Assembly (NCBI RefSeq): GCF_002795245.1
Contig: NZ_PGVG01000034.1
Span: 1-64,000, forward strand
Length of the DNA stretch: 64,000 nucleotides
Origin: Bradyrhizobium forestalis
GTDB lineage: Bacteria; Pseudomonadota; Alphaproteobacteria; Rhizobiales; Xanthobacteraceae
Direction of reading: 5' to 3'
Shown here: positions 12,360 through 20,838 of the stretch, piece by piece
How positions within the stretch are numbered: position 1 is the first letter of the stretch
How the letters are laid out: each line of letters begins with the position of its first letter
Program-made: the position numbers and the translations under genes
The notes under the pieces: generated by a model
Database searches by the model: none
Seen by the model: the letters and a program-made list of their open reading frames with translations, nothing else
What the model was told of the DNA's origin: nothing

Positions 12360-12536
12360 GGGAATGCTTCCAGGCGGTGAGAGGTCTGGGACACTTGTGC
12401 ATCGCGACATCAGACGCAAGGGACGAGCCATACGGAAAGTGCAGGCGAGCTGCGCGGCAAGGACCGCGCAGCATAATTCGTGTGCAATTTCGGCCGCGAC
12501 AGCAGAATTCCGCTACGCGGCCGTGCGATTTCGCAA

Positions 12537-13040
12537 TCAGTTTGCGCCCATGAAATCGCGCTTGCCGATCTCGACGCCGTTGTGACGGAGGATGCCGTGG
12601 GCGGTCGCGCAGTGGAAATAGAAGTTCGGCAGCGAGAACGCGCTCAGGAACTGCTGGCCCTTCAGGGTCGTGGTCTTATCGGGCCCGGTCGGGAAGGTGA
12701 CGTCCTTGGCATCGGCACCTTCGAACTGCTCGGGCTTGAACGACTTCACGTAGTCGATGGTCCTGGCGAGCCGCTGCTTCAATTCCTCGAACGTCTTTTC
12801 GGTATCGGGATTCGAAGGCACCTCGCTGTGGGTCAGCCGCGCGCAGCCCTTGGTGGCGAAATCGCTGACGAGCTGGATCTGCTTCGACAGTGGCAGCATG
12901 TCCGGAAACAGGCGGGAGCCCAGCAGGACGCTGGGGTCGATCTTTTTGGCCGCGCAATGCGCCTCGGCTTTGCTGAGCAGGCCGGTGAGGCTGTTCAACA
13001 TCTGCAAATAGGCGGGGACGACGGCGTCGTAGAAGGACAT
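12537..13040 (-). CDS. DUF1993 family protein
   Basis: A 167-residue protein beginning MSFYDAVVPAYLQMLNSLTG. Family landmarks are LLGSRLFPDMLPLSKQIQLV (about 40-59) and the C-terminal LPNFYFHCATAHGILRHNG with conserved histidines, giving a DinB/YfiT-like four-helix bundle. The function of the family is not established; the histidines suggest metal binding. It is full length, with start and stop both clear. Confidence 0.85.
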   Translation of the reverse strand: MSFYDAVVPAYLQMLNSLTGLLSKAEAHCAAKKIDPSVLLGSRLFPDMLPLSKQIQLVSDFATKGCARLTHSEVPSNPDTEKTFEELKQRLARTIDYVKSFKPEQFEGADAKDVTFPTGPDKTTTLKGQQFLSAFSLPNFYFHCATAHGILRHNGVEIGKRDFMGAN

Positions 13041-13188
13041 GTGATGCTCGCTCTCATGGTGGGAAACTCAGGAGAAAACCTGAGTCACTCACATGGGAGC
13101 GTCATGGAAAAATGCAATCGCGGAAGCGGCTTGTGCGATGCGAAAATTCTCCTTTCACATCCTCGCTGTCATCGCCGCCCCACACTCG

Positions 13189-13292
13189 CTGTCATCGCCC
13201 GGCTCGACCGGGCGATCCAGTACTCCGAGATGGTCGTGGTTCAATCGAGAGACCGCGGCGTACTGGACTCCCCGCTTTCGCGGGGAATGACT
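13189..13292. repeat. Interspersed palindromic repeat, family B copy 2
   Basis: Same layout as the element at 11138-11240: GTCATCGCCCGGCTCGACCG at one end, CCGCTTTCGCGGGGAATGAC at the other, with the ATCCAGTACTCCGAG and GCGGCGTACTGGA inner arms. The left terminal arm has diverged. Confidence 0.8.
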
Positions 13293-13302
13293 ACGGATAG
13301 AT

Positions 13303-14607
13303 TTAACGGATCACCCCCGCCGGCTGCGCCTGCGCCGTGCCGCCGCCGCGCATGCGCGCGAGCAGCTCCGCTGTCGGCCAGGAATCCGCGGGCAGGCCGT
13401 GCTTGATCTGCATCGCCTTCACCGCAGTGCGGCTCTGCTGGCCCAGCACACCGTCGACCTTGCCGACATTGAAACCGGCGCGGACCAGCAGCTGCTGCAA
13501 TTCCTTGAGCTCGTTGAACGGCAATTGCGCGACCGGCGCCGTCGGCTTGCGCATCGGCGCGGCACCGGCGATGCGCGAGGCGAGATAGCCCGCGGTGGTC
13601 GAGTAGATCAGCGAGTTATTCCACTCGGTGTAGGCGGCGAAATTCGGGTAGGCCATGAAGGCGGGACCAAAGCGTCCCATCGGCAGCAGCACGGACGCCG
13701 CAAGATTGTCGTTCGGCAGCGGCCGTCCGTCGGGATAGGTGACCCCGAGCTGCGCCCATGTCGAACGCGGCTCGCGCACCGTGAGATCGGTCTTCTCCCA
13801 CGGCAGGTTTTGCGGCACCTTGATCTCCTCCAGCCACGGCTCGCCGCGCTTCCACTTCAATCCGTTGGCGATGTAGTTCGCTGTCGAGCCAATCACATCG
13901 GCCCCCGAGCGCAACAGGTCACGCCGTCCGTCGCCGTCGTAATCGACGGCGTAGTTGACGTAATGCACGGGCAGGAATTGCGTCTGCCCGAGCTCGCCGG
14001 CCCAGGAGCCGATCATCTCGTCGGGATGCAGATCGCCGCGATCGATGATCTTCAGCGCGGCGATGGTCTCGCCCACGAACATCTCCGAGCGTCGGCAATC
14101 ATAGGCGAGCGACACCAGCGATTTCAGCGTCGGCAGGTTGCCCATGTTGGCGCCGAAATCGCTCTCGAGGCCCCAGAAGGCGGCGATCACGGCCGGCGGT
14201 ACGCCATATTCCTTCTCGGCGCGCGCGAACGCGGCAGCATATTGCTTGATGTGCTGCTGCCCGTTCTGCATGCGATAGGGCGCGGCCATGCGGCCGGCAA
14301 ACTCGGTGAAGAGCTGGCCGAACACGCGCTGACCGCGGTCGCGGTTGACGATGCCCTGGTCGTAGATGAGGTAGGGCGAGGTCTCTGCGATCGTCCGCTG
14401 CGACACGCCGGCGGCGACCGCCTGGCTCTTCACGTCGGCGAGGAAACGGTCGAAGCTCGCGCCATTGTGACACGACGCCGCGCGCGGCGAGGGGGCGGCC
14501 GGTTTCGGCGTCACCGGCTTTGCGGGCGGCGGCAGCAATTGCGCGGAAGCGGGAAAGGCGAGAGCGATAGCTGCGACGGCCGCGATCGCAAGTCGGGTCT
14601 GGATCAT
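13303..14607 (-). CDS. Lytic murein transglycosylase, MltB-like, with peptidoglycan-binding domain
   Basis: A 434-residue exported enzyme that cleaves peptidoglycan to 1,6-anhydromuropeptides. The signal peptide is MIQTRLAIAAVAAIALAFPA followed by SA-Q, then a proline/alanine-rich linker. The GH103 (MltB-type) catalytic domain spans about 55-340, with the catalytic Glu in AAFWGLESDFGANMGNLPT and the substrate segment GSWAGELGQTQFLPVHYVNYAVD. A C-terminal PG_binding_1 domain (about 365-425) contains ELQQLLVRAGFNVGKVDGVL and LPADSWPTAEL. The start at 14607 is the methionine directly before the signal peptide. It is divergent from the GYD gene. Confidence 0.92.
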   Translation of the reverse strand: MIQTRLAIAAVAAIALAFPASAQLLPPPAKPVTPKPAAPSPRAASCHNGASFDRFLADVKSQAVAAGVSQRTIAETSPYLIYDQGIVNRDRGQRVFGQLFTEFAGRMAAPYRMQNGQQHIKQYAAAFARAEKEYGVPPAVIAAFWGLESDFGANMGNLPTLKSLVSLAYDCRRSEMFVGETIAALKIIDRGDLHPDEMIGSWAGELGQTQFLPVHYVNYAVDYDGDGRRDLLRSGADVIGSTANYIANGLKWKRGEPWLEEIKVPQNLPWEKTDLTVREPRSTWAQLGVTYPDGRPLPNDNLAASVLLPMGRFGPAFMAYPNFAAYTEWNNSLIYSTTAGYLASRIAGAAPMRKPTAPVAQLPFNELKELQQLLVRAGFNVGKVDGVLGQQSRTAVKAMQIKHGLPADSWPTAELLARMRGGGTAQAQPAGVIR

Positions 14608-14842
14608 GGGGTTTCCGGCAGGGAGGAAGCACGTGGAATCTGCCAAAGTTTAGGTGAAATGCCGGACACGTGCCATACCCTCGCGTGCGCCAATCTCGCT
14701 CTGTTCCGTCGCTCGGCGTGTCGCGCTCCGCCTTTACCTCGCATATACTCGGCGGAAGATCGCGGGCAGGCGCCGGCTCAGGCTTGACGACGTGGCGCGA
14801 TTTGGCTGCCCGGTGGCTCTCAAAGAGCGACGGAGGAAACCT

Positions 14843-15175
14843 ATGACCCTCTACTTGACCAGGTTCAGCTACACGCCGGCAACATGGGCCAAGCTCATCA
14901 AGAATCCCGAGGATCGCCGAACGGCTGCCGAGGAATACATCAAAGGGGTTGGCGGAAAATTGCACGGCTTCTGGTACGCCTTCGGCGATCACGACGGATA
15001 CACTTTATGGGAGGCTCCGGATAACGTCTCGATGGCGGCGACGGCGCTCGCGATCGGCGCCGGCGGTGCGCTGAGCACCATGCAGACGACTGTCTTGCTG
15101 ACCGTGGAGGAGACGCTCGCCGCGCTGAAAAAGGCCTCGTCGATCAAGTACCAGCCACCGGGAGAAAAAGGCTGA
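14843..15175 (+). CDS. GYD domain protein
   Basis: A 110-residue protein of the GYD family, named from the conserved motif seen here as the GDHDGY region. It begins MTLYLTRFSYTPATWAKLIK and includes GVGGKLHGFWYAFGDHDGY and the hydrophobic TMQTTVLLTVEETL. The fold is ferredoxin-like and the function unknown; these are often annotated as small stress-related proteins. GGAGG sits at 14832-14836, so the ATG at 14843 is clear. It is followed by htpX after a 146-base gap. Confidence 0.85.
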   Translation: MTLYLTRFSYTPATWAKLIKNPEDRRTAAEEYIKGVGGKLHGFWYAFGDHDGYTLWEAPDNVSMAATALAIGAGGALSTMQTTVLLTVEETLAALKKASSIKYQPPGEKG

Positions 15176-15321
15176 ACGCCTCGGGTTCTTGAAGCGCGAA
15201 AACGCCTGCCCTTCACCGCGGCGCGTCGACGCAGGAAGCGCCCCTTGAAGTGCCGGAGGGCAAATCCCTAGCTCATTGGAGTCTGTTGCGGCGGGCTGGC
15301 CACGGCAGCAGGGAAACGACG

Positions 15322-16266
15322 ATGAACTATCTTCGCACCGCAATTCTTCTCGCTGGCCTCACCGCCCTGTTCATGGGCGTCGGCTATCTCATCGGCGGCG
15401 CCTCCGGCGCCATGATCGCGCTCGTCATTGCCGCCGCGACCAATCTCTTCACTTACTGGAACTCCGACCGCATGGTGCTCAGCATGTACGGCGCCCATGA
15501 GGTCGACCGTGCCAGCGCACCGGACCTCGTCGGCCTCGTTGCCGAGCTCGCGGGCCGCGCCGGCCTGCCGATGCCGCGCGTGTTCGTGATGGACGAGCCG
15601 CAGCCGAATGCGTTCGCGACCGGGCGCAATCCCGAGAACGCCGCGGTCGCCGTCACCACCGGTCTGATGCAGCAGCTCAGCCGCGAGGAACTCGCAGGCG
15701 TGATCGCGCACGAGCTTGCGCACATCAAGCATCACGACACGCTCTTGATGACCATTACCGCGACCATCGCAGGCGCCATCTCCATGCTCGCGCAGTTCGG
15801 CATGTTCTTCGGCGGCCATCGCGATAACAACAATGGTCTCGGCATCGTCGGATCGATCCTGATGATGATTCTCGCCCCGCTCGCCGCCATGCTGGTGCAG
15901 ATGGCGATCAGCCGCACCCGCGAATATGCCGCGGACAATCTCGGTGCGCGCATTGCGGGGCAGCCGATGTGGCTGGCCTCCGCGCTGGTGAAGATCGAAG
16001 GCGCCGCGCACCAGGTGCCGAACTACGAGGCCGAGCGAAACCCCGCGACCGCGCATATGTTCATCATCAACCCGCTGTCGGGCCACGGCGTGGATAATCT
16101 GTTCGCTACCCATCCCTCGACGCAGAACCGCATCGCCGCCCTCCAGCAGCTCGCGGCCGAGCTCGGCGCGCGGTCGGCGCCGTCGGTCGGCGCCAACGAG
16201 AACTACCCGCCGCGCGGTCCCTGGGGCCGCTCCTCGCGTGACCCCTCTCGTGGACCCTGGGGCTGA
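15322..16266 (+). CDS. htpX: Membrane zinc metalloprotease HtpX
   Basis: A 314-residue inner-membrane M48 metalloprotease for quality control of membrane proteins. Two N-terminal hydrophobic segments (about 6-22 and 28-50) precede the zinc site VIAHELAHIKHHD (HExxH), followed by two more helices (TITATIAGAISMLAQFGMFF and IVGSILMMILAPLAAMLVQM) and the third-ligand region SRTREYAADNLGARIAG. The tail after residue 290 is proline/glycine-rich with a repeat of RGPWG, as in rhizobial HtpX. The start at 15322 is the ATG before the first helix; the frame is open upstream to 15250 but without the membrane signature. Confidence 0.95.
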   Translation: MNYLRTAILLAGLTALFMGVGYLIGGASGAMIALVIAAATNLFTYWNSDRMVLSMYGAHEVDRASAPDLVGLVAELAGRAGLPMPRVFVMDEPQPNAFATGRNPENAAVAVTTGLMQQLSREELAGVIAHELAHIKHHDTLLMTITATIAGAISMLAQFGMFFGGHRDNNNGLGIVGSILMMILAPLAAMLVQMAISRTREYAADNLGARIAGQPMWLASALVKIEGAAHQVPNYEAERNPATAHMFIINPLSGHGVDNLFATHPSTQNRIAALQQLAAELGARSAPSVGANENYPPRGPWGRSSRDPSRGPWG

Positions 16267-16401
16267 CGGAACCGGTGAGGATTTGCGTCCGGCTTTGTGA
16301 CCTGGCGCACACAGGGTCGTCCCCGCCGGTGTTAACACCTCGGCGTGACCATTCCTTCGAAAGGGGATGCGTGGCCGGTCCTCCGCCGGCCATCGTCGAA
16401 G

Positions 16402-17043
16402 ATGACCCGAGCTGCCGTACCATTGCTGATCGTCCTTTGCGTGCTCGTCGGCCTGTCCACGCACATGGTCGTCAATTGCGGCGACGAGGACGATCCCGAC
16501 CTCTGCTCGGCTGTGATCGGCTTCTCGCCGCTCCGCGGCTCGCTGATCGCTTTCGCCTATGAGGGGCGCGGGCGGATCGCGCTGCGTCACGGCGACTTCA
16601 AGCGGGCGATCGCTGATTTCGACGAGGCCATCCATCTCAATCCCAACCGCGCCTCGTTCTATCGCGACCGGGCGCTGGCGCGCCGGCAGAACGGCGATCT
16701 GGAGCTTGCGGTTGCGGATTACGACGAGGCGATCGCGCATGATCCCAAGCGCGCCGCGCCCTATCACCAGCGCGGGCTCGCGCTCGCCGCCATGGGCGAT
16801 CTCGATCGCGCCATCCTGAGCTACAACACGGCGGTCCGCCTCGACCCCTCCGATGCGCAGGCCCGTCTCGATCGCGGTCTGGCGTTCCTCGCCCGCGGCC
16901 AGGCCGACGACGCCCGCGCCGATTTCGAGGCCGCGCTGACGCTGCCCGCCGGCAAGGACGGCCGTGCGCGAGAGGCCGCGCGCGCCAAGCTCGCCGAGCT
17001 TGCCAGCGCCGAGCCGACGCAGATGTCGGCGCCGCGGCGGTAG
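16402..17043 (+). CDS. TPR-repeat protein with N-terminal membrane anchor
   Basis: A 213-residue protein with a hydrophobic N-terminus, AAVPLLIVLCVLVGLSTH, then about four tetratricopeptide repeats (from about residue 52 to 190) of the form RGRIALRHGDFKRAIADFDE, each with the G-Y/A-A-x2-D pattern ending LNPN, HDPK or LDPS. TPRs mediate protein-protein contacts; no partner is apparent. The frame extends to GTG 16345, adding 19 basic residues; ATG 16402 is preferred because it directly precedes the hydrophobic segment. A cysteine pair in VVNCGDEDDPDLCSA follows the anchor. Confidence 0.78.
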   Translation: MTRAAVPLLIVLCVLVGLSTHMVVNCGDEDDPDLCSAVIGFSPLRGSLIAFAYEGRGRIALRHGDFKRAIADFDEAIHLNPNRASFYRDRALARRQNGDLELAVADYDEAIAHDPKRAAPYHQRGLALAAMGDLDRAILSYNTAVRLDPSDAQARLDRGLAFLARGQADDARADFEAALTLPAGKDGRAREAARAKLAELASAEPTQMSAPRR

Positions 17044-17065
17044 AAATATCCAGAGCTGCGGCTCT

Positions 17066-17128
17066 TCCCCTTTCCCCTTGTGGGAGAGGGCGGCATAGGC
17101 GGCCTTCTCCCGCAAGGGGAGAAGGAAG
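17066..17128. repeat. Palindromic intergenic repeat, GGGAGAGG type
   Basis: The arms CCCCTTGTGGGAGAGGGC and CTTCTCCCGCAAGGGG form an imperfect palindrome between convergent genes. A longer, related element is at 31186-31352. Confidence 0.6.
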
Positions 17129-17139
17129 AAGCCTTCGCC

Positions 17140-17496
17140 TTACTTCGCCTTCTTGGCTTTTGCCGTCTTCGCCTTGGCAGCCTTCTTCGCCGGCTTCTCG
17201 TCCTTAGCCTTCTTTTCCGCCTTCACCGCCACCGGCGTGCTGGCGGCCAGACGCATCGATCGCGCGTAGCTGTCGGCGACGTTGTCAGCGGACATCTGCA
17301 GGCGCTTGGCGGCGGCGGTGGCCTGCTCCATGGTGGCCTTGGCCATCATCTTGAAGCGCTCGCCGGTCTCCTTGCCCTTGGCCTTGGCCGCAAGGCCGTT
17401 GAAGCGATCCCGCCGCTCCTTGGCGCGGGTCATCAGGCCCGTATGCAGCTGTCTGGCCAGTTGCCGGATCACGACATCCAGGTCGGCGTCCGCCAT
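17140..17496 (-). CDS. Small helical protein with lysine/alanine histone-like tail
   Basis: A 118-residue protein. Residues 1-85 are predicted helical (VVIRQLARQLHTGLMTRAKE and FKMMAKATMEQATAAAKRL), somewhat like phasin-type amphipathic helices. Residues 88-118 are almost only Lys, Ala and Pro (KAKDEKPAKKAAKAKTAKAK), like the tail of histone H1 or of bacterial nucleoid proteins. I do not recognise a named family with certainty. It could bind nucleic acid or polyester granules. The start ATG at 17496 is unambiguous. It is separated from the next gene by a terminator. Confidence 0.7.
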   Translation of the reverse strand: MADADLDVVIRQLARQLHTGLMTRAKERRDRFNGLAAKAKGKETGERFKMMAKATMEQATAAAKRLQMSADNVADSYARSMRLAASTPVAVKAEKKAKDEKPAKKAAKAKTAKAKKAK

Positions 17497-17599
17497 GTTC
17501 TCTTATCCCCTTCGAAAAACGATATCGATGCGGGCGGGACTATGCAGATCGGGCCCCGCCTTGGCAATTCCCGCCGGCGCGTCATCCGCAGCTTCCGGC

Positions 17600-17634
17600 T
17601 GTCAAAACAAGAAAGCCGCGCATTTCGCGCGGCT
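17600..17634 (-). terminator. Rho-independent terminator for the gene ending at 17674
   Basis: An 8-bp perfect stem, AGCCGCGC (17614-17621) with GCGCGGCT (17627-17634), loop ATTTC. On the minus strand it runs into CTTTCTTGTTTT, placing it 40 bases past the stop of the gene at 17674-18474. Confidence 0.8.
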
Positions 17635-17673
17635 CTTTTGGCTGGCTTGGCCTGAGAAGACGCCAGGTCCGCC

Positions 17674-18474
17674 TCACTTCAGCGAGGCCACCGGGCCGTT
17701 CGACGCCGCCGGCTCGGGATCGAAGCCGAACACGCCGACCAGGTATTTGTAGTAGTCCGGCATCTTCTCCTTGAGCGCCTCGCGCGACTTCGGATCGTGG
17801 AATTCGCTCTTTCCGGCCAGGAAGATGCTGGCGGTCACCGCAAAGAACTCCATGGGATTCTTCATCGCATAGGCTTCCTTGGGCAACAGGTCCTTGGACT
17901 TGGCGAGGGCGTAATAGACGATCACGCCCTTGTTGGCGTAGCCGTCCGGCAGCAGCCGCGCGTGATAGGCGTGCAGGAGCTCGTGCAGCAGCACAGCCTC
18001 CTTTTCGTAGCGCATCATGTCCGGCCGCAGCATGATCACGCCGAGCCCCGAATCGACCGCGAGGTCGACGGCGTTCGGATTGGTCCAGCGCTGCTTGTCG
18101 TGGTCCCACACCGTCAGCGACCGCGGCACGCGGCGCTCGACGTTGGGAGCGACGCGGCCGTAGCAGGCGGTTGCGGCGCCTTCGTCGAGGCAGGCGAGCT
18201 CGCTCGCGATGATCGGCACGGTGCGGAAGAAGCGCAGCACGCGCGGCGACAGGCCGGCCGCTTCGACGGTGTCGATCTGCTGCTTCAGATTGTCGGTGAG
18301 CTTGTCGACGTCCTTGCGATCGGAGTTCTCCGACAGGTCGAACATGTAGCCGCGGTAGCTCTGGAAGCCCGGCGGCAGCGGCTGCGCCGCCTCGGCATCG
18401 AGCGATCCGGCATGGGACGAATTGGCGAAGAGCGCGCCGACGATGGTTGCGGTCAGCAGCAACGCAATGCGCAT
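17674..18474 (-). CDS. Secreted putative zinc metallopeptidase (HExxH)
   Basis: A 266-residue protein with a signal peptide (MRIALLLTATIVGALFANSS then HAG). The zinc motif HELLHAYH is at about 163-170 and a plausible third ligand Glu is in NPMEFFAVTASIFL (about 208), spacing typical of gluzincin/ATLF-like secreted peptidases. Two cysteines (LACLDEGAATACYG) may form a disulfide. The upstream half is rich in aromatic and charged residues with no family I can name. A role in the envelope or outside the cell is likely; the substrate is unknown. It ends at a good terminator. Confidence 0.75.
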   Translation of the reverse strand: MRIALLLTATIVGALFANSSHAGSLDAEAAQPLPPGFQSYRGYMFDLSENSDRKDVDKLTDNLKQQIDTVEAAGLSPRVLRFFRTVPIIASELACLDEGAATACYGRVAPNVERRVPRSLTVWDHDKQRWTNPNAVDLAVDSGLGVIMLRPDMMRYEKEAVLLHELLHAYHARLLPDGYANKGVIVYYALAKSKDLLPKEAYAMKNPMEFFAVTASIFLAGKSEFHDPKSREALKEKMPDYYKYLVGVFGFDPEPAASNGPVASLK

Positions 18475-18701
18475 GATGAACCCCCTGATGTCACTTCGCC
18501 CGGCACAATAGGCCGCCGTTGTTTGCGAAAAGTGAGTGCGACGAGACTAAGGCACCGATGTTGAGGTGTGCTTAACCCTTGGTTGCAGATCGCGGAGGCG
18601 GATTAGGATCGGGTTAACCAAGCGTAGATTGGCGGTGCGCTTCGGCGTAACATCCTGTCCGGGCCCCAGGCCCTCACATCAGTAGCCGGAAGGAGGATGC
18701 C

Positions 18702-18995
18702 ATGTATGCCGCCATCCGTCAGGCCAAGGCGAAAAGCGGGAGCGCGGAAGAGCTGGCGCGCCGCATCAAGGACGGCGCCGTTCCGATCATCAGCGACGTC
18801 GAGGGTTTTCGCGCCTATTACGTCGTCTATGCTGGAGACGACACGGTGACCGCGATCTCGATCTTCGACAAGTTCGAGCAGGCGGAGGAGGCAAACAAGC
18901 GTGCCATCGCCTGGATCGAGAAGGATCTGGGCCCGCTGCTGGCCGGCGACGCGCGCGCCGTAGCGGGGCCGGTGATCGTGCATACGCTGGCGTGA
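18702..18995 (+). CDS. Small ABM-like (ferredoxin-fold) protein
   Basis: A 97-residue protein with the look of the antibiotic-biosynthesis-monooxygenase-like fold: MYAAIRQAKAKSGSAEELAR, then FRAYYVVYAGDDTVTAISIF, then EQAEEANKRAIAWI. The catalytic function is not assured, because this family includes many small stress or unknown proteins. AAGGAGG precedes the ATG (18690s). A distant paralogue with the same plan is at 44590-44901. The gene stands alone between a minus-strand gene and a repeat. Confidence 0.72.
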   Translation: MYAAIRQAKAKSGSAEELARRIKDGAVPIISDVEGFRAYYVVYAGDDTVTAISIFDKFEQAEEANKRAIAWIEKDLGPLLAGDARAVAGPVIVHTLA

Positions 18996-19020
18996 GGGCT
19001 GGATGTTGGCACTTGTTCAG

Positions 19021-19123
19021 CTGTCATTGCCCGCGAAGGCGGGCAATCCAGTACTCCGAGGCCATAGTGATTGAACCGATAGGCCGCGGCGTACTGGATG
19101 CCCCGCCTTCGCGGGGCATGACG
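19021..19123. repeat. Interspersed palindromic repeat, family B copy 3
   Basis: CTGTCATTGCCCGCGAAGGC at the left end and GCCTTCGCGGGGCATGACGG at the right, with inner arms ATCCAGTACTCCGAGG and CGCGGCGTACTGGAT. It is the closest match to the copy at 11138-11240. Confidence 0.85.
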
Positions 19124-19164
19124 GCGGAGTGAGTGGCGCGCTGCTTGCCACTAAGCGCGCCGCC

Positions 19165-20610
19165 TCACAACTCCCGCGCATTCGAGAACGCGAAGCTCGA
19201 CACCCGCCGCGTCGTCTCGTCAAGGATCAGCGTGCGTGTGATCGGCGGCTCGGCGCGCTGGGCGCAGTTTTCGCGCTCGCAGAGGCGGCAGTTGACGCCG
19301 ATCGGCGTGCCCTCTGTTTTCTCCAGATCCATGCCGGCGGCGTAGGTCAGGCGCGCGGCGTGGCGGATCTCGCAGCCGAGGCCGATGGCGAAGCGCGGCT
19401 GCGGCAGCGGATGCGGCGCGACCGGGCGGCGCACCATCTGCGCGATCGAGAAATAGCGCGTGCCGTCGGGCAGCTCGATCACCTGCTTGAGCAGGCGATC
19501 CGGCGTGTCGAAGGTCGAGTGCACGTTCCACAAGGGACAGGTGCCGCCGAATTTCGAGAACGGGAAGGTGCCGGAGGAGAACCGCTTGGAGACGTTGCCG
19601 GCATTGTCGACACGCAAGAGGAAGAACGGAATGCCGCGCGCGTTCGGCCGCTGCAATGTCGTGAGGCGATGGCAGACCTGCTCGAAGCCCGAATTGAAAC
19701 GCTGCGCCAGCACGTGGATGTCGTAATTGAGCGCTTCGGCTGCGGCGAGAAAGGCGGGGTAGGGCATCATCACCGCCGCTGCGAAGTAGTTGCCGAGCGT
19801 GATGCGGAACAGCCGCCGCGGCGCATCGTCGAGCGGGCCGGCGCGGCCGATGATGGTCTCCAGGGCTTGCGCGCATTCACCTAAGCCGAGCTGGAAGGCA
19901 AGCTGGAACGCGCGGCCGGGCGGATCGACCAGCTCGGAGATCAGGAGCTGCCGGCGGTGGCGGTCGAAGCGCCGCAGCGTCTCGCGCATCACATCGACCG
20001 GCATGATCCGGGTCTGGATCGAGTGCTTCTCACGCAGCCGCGCGGCCAGCGCCGCATAGAGCCCTTCGGCGGGCACGTTCAGTTCATCGCGCAGATTCTC
20101 CGCGGCCTGCTCCAGCTCCGGGAAATAGTTGCGATTGGCTTCGATCAGCTCGCGCACGCGCTCGACCGGATTGGCCTCAAAGCGCGTGCCGACATCGCGG
20201 TCGGCCATCTGCGCGGCGGCCAGCGTCTCGCCCTGGCGGGCCTCGGTATAGGCGGCGTAGAGCCGCTGCAGCGCATGGGTGACGCCGGGGCAGAGCTCGG
20301 CGAGGTCGCGCAGCTCCTGCTTGGGCACGTCGATCTGGCGGAACAAGGGATCGGAGAAGATCTCGTTGAGCTCGGCGAAGAAGCGGTCCTCGTCGGCGGT
20401 GGCGAGGTCGCGCAAATCGAGGTCATAGGTCTCGGCCAGCCGCAGCAGGATCTGGGCCGTGACCGGGCGCTGGTTGCGCTCGATCAGGTTGACATAGCTC
20501 GGCGAGATCCCGAGCCCCTCGGCGATCTGGGTCTGCGACAGCCCCAATTGCTGCCGGATCCGCCGGAAGCGCGGACCGACGAAGAGTTTCTTGCCGGAAT
20601 CGGCGGCCAT
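19165..20610 (-). CDS. ScfR/RamB-like regulator of C2 and short-chain acyl metabolism
   Basis: A 481-residue regulator. It has an XRE helix-turn-helix (about 12-66: FRRIRQQLGLSQTQIAEGLG, SPSYVNLIERNQRPV), a central IrrE/ImmA-like domain (about 170-300) and a C-terminal DUF2083 domain with PLWNVHSTFDTPDRLLKQVI and a cysteine cluster NCRLCERENCAQRA. This is the architecture of short-chain fatty acyl-CoA regulators (ScfR) and of RamB, which controls glyoxylate-cycle genes in actinobacteria. It is divergent from aceA with a 228-base shared region, so control of aceA and itself is the simplest reading. Confidence 0.88.
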   Translation of the reverse strand: MAADSGKKLFVGPRFRRIRQQLGLSQTQIAEGLGISPSYVNLIERNQRPVTAQILLRLAETYDLDLRDLATADEDRFFAELNEIFSDPLFRQIDVPKQELRDLAELCPGVTHALQRLYAAYTEARQGETLAAAQMADRDVGTRFEANPVERVRELIEANRNYFPELEQAAENLRDELNVPAEGLYAALAARLREKHSIQTRIMPVDVMRETLRRFDRHRRQLLISELVDPPGRAFQLAFQLGLGECAQALETIIGRAGPLDDAPRRLFRITLGNYFAAAVMMPYPAFLAAAEALNYDIHVLAQRFNSGFEQVCHRLTTLQRPNARGIPFFLLRVDNAGNVSKRFSSGTFPFSKFGGTCPLWNVHSTFDTPDRLLKQVIELPDGTRYFSIAQMVRRPVAPHPLPQPRFAIGLGCEIRHAARLTYAAGMDLEKTEGTPIGVNCRLCERENCAQRAEPPITRTLILDETTRRVSSFAFSNAREL

Positions 20611-20654
20611 GTCTCAGTTCTCCAGACTCATCAAGGTCAGTATCGCTGACTAAT

Positions 20655-20701
20655 ATTTACAAACTTTACAAAGTAACATCTGTTACATGTTCTGATGTTA
20701 C
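20655..20701. promoter_or_regulatory. Operator region between ScfR-like gene and aceA
   Basis: AAACTTTACAAA (20661-20672) differs by one base from the AAACTTTGCAAA core known for RamB. Next to it GTAACATC (20673-20680) and GATGTTAC (20694-20701) form a perfect 8-bp inverted repeat with a 13-base spacer, and further TGTTACATG half-sites lie between. The region is AT-rich against its surroundings. Confidence 0.5.
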
Positions 20702-20838
20702 ATGACATCACCAATAAAATACAAGGTATCTATACGAAGTTTCTGTTTTCGCGTTTAGCTCCTGACACGGATATCGCAATGCACTGTCAAGAATGTCGAT
20801 GGCAAGCCATCGCCATCGTCAGCGAAAGGATCAGGCAC

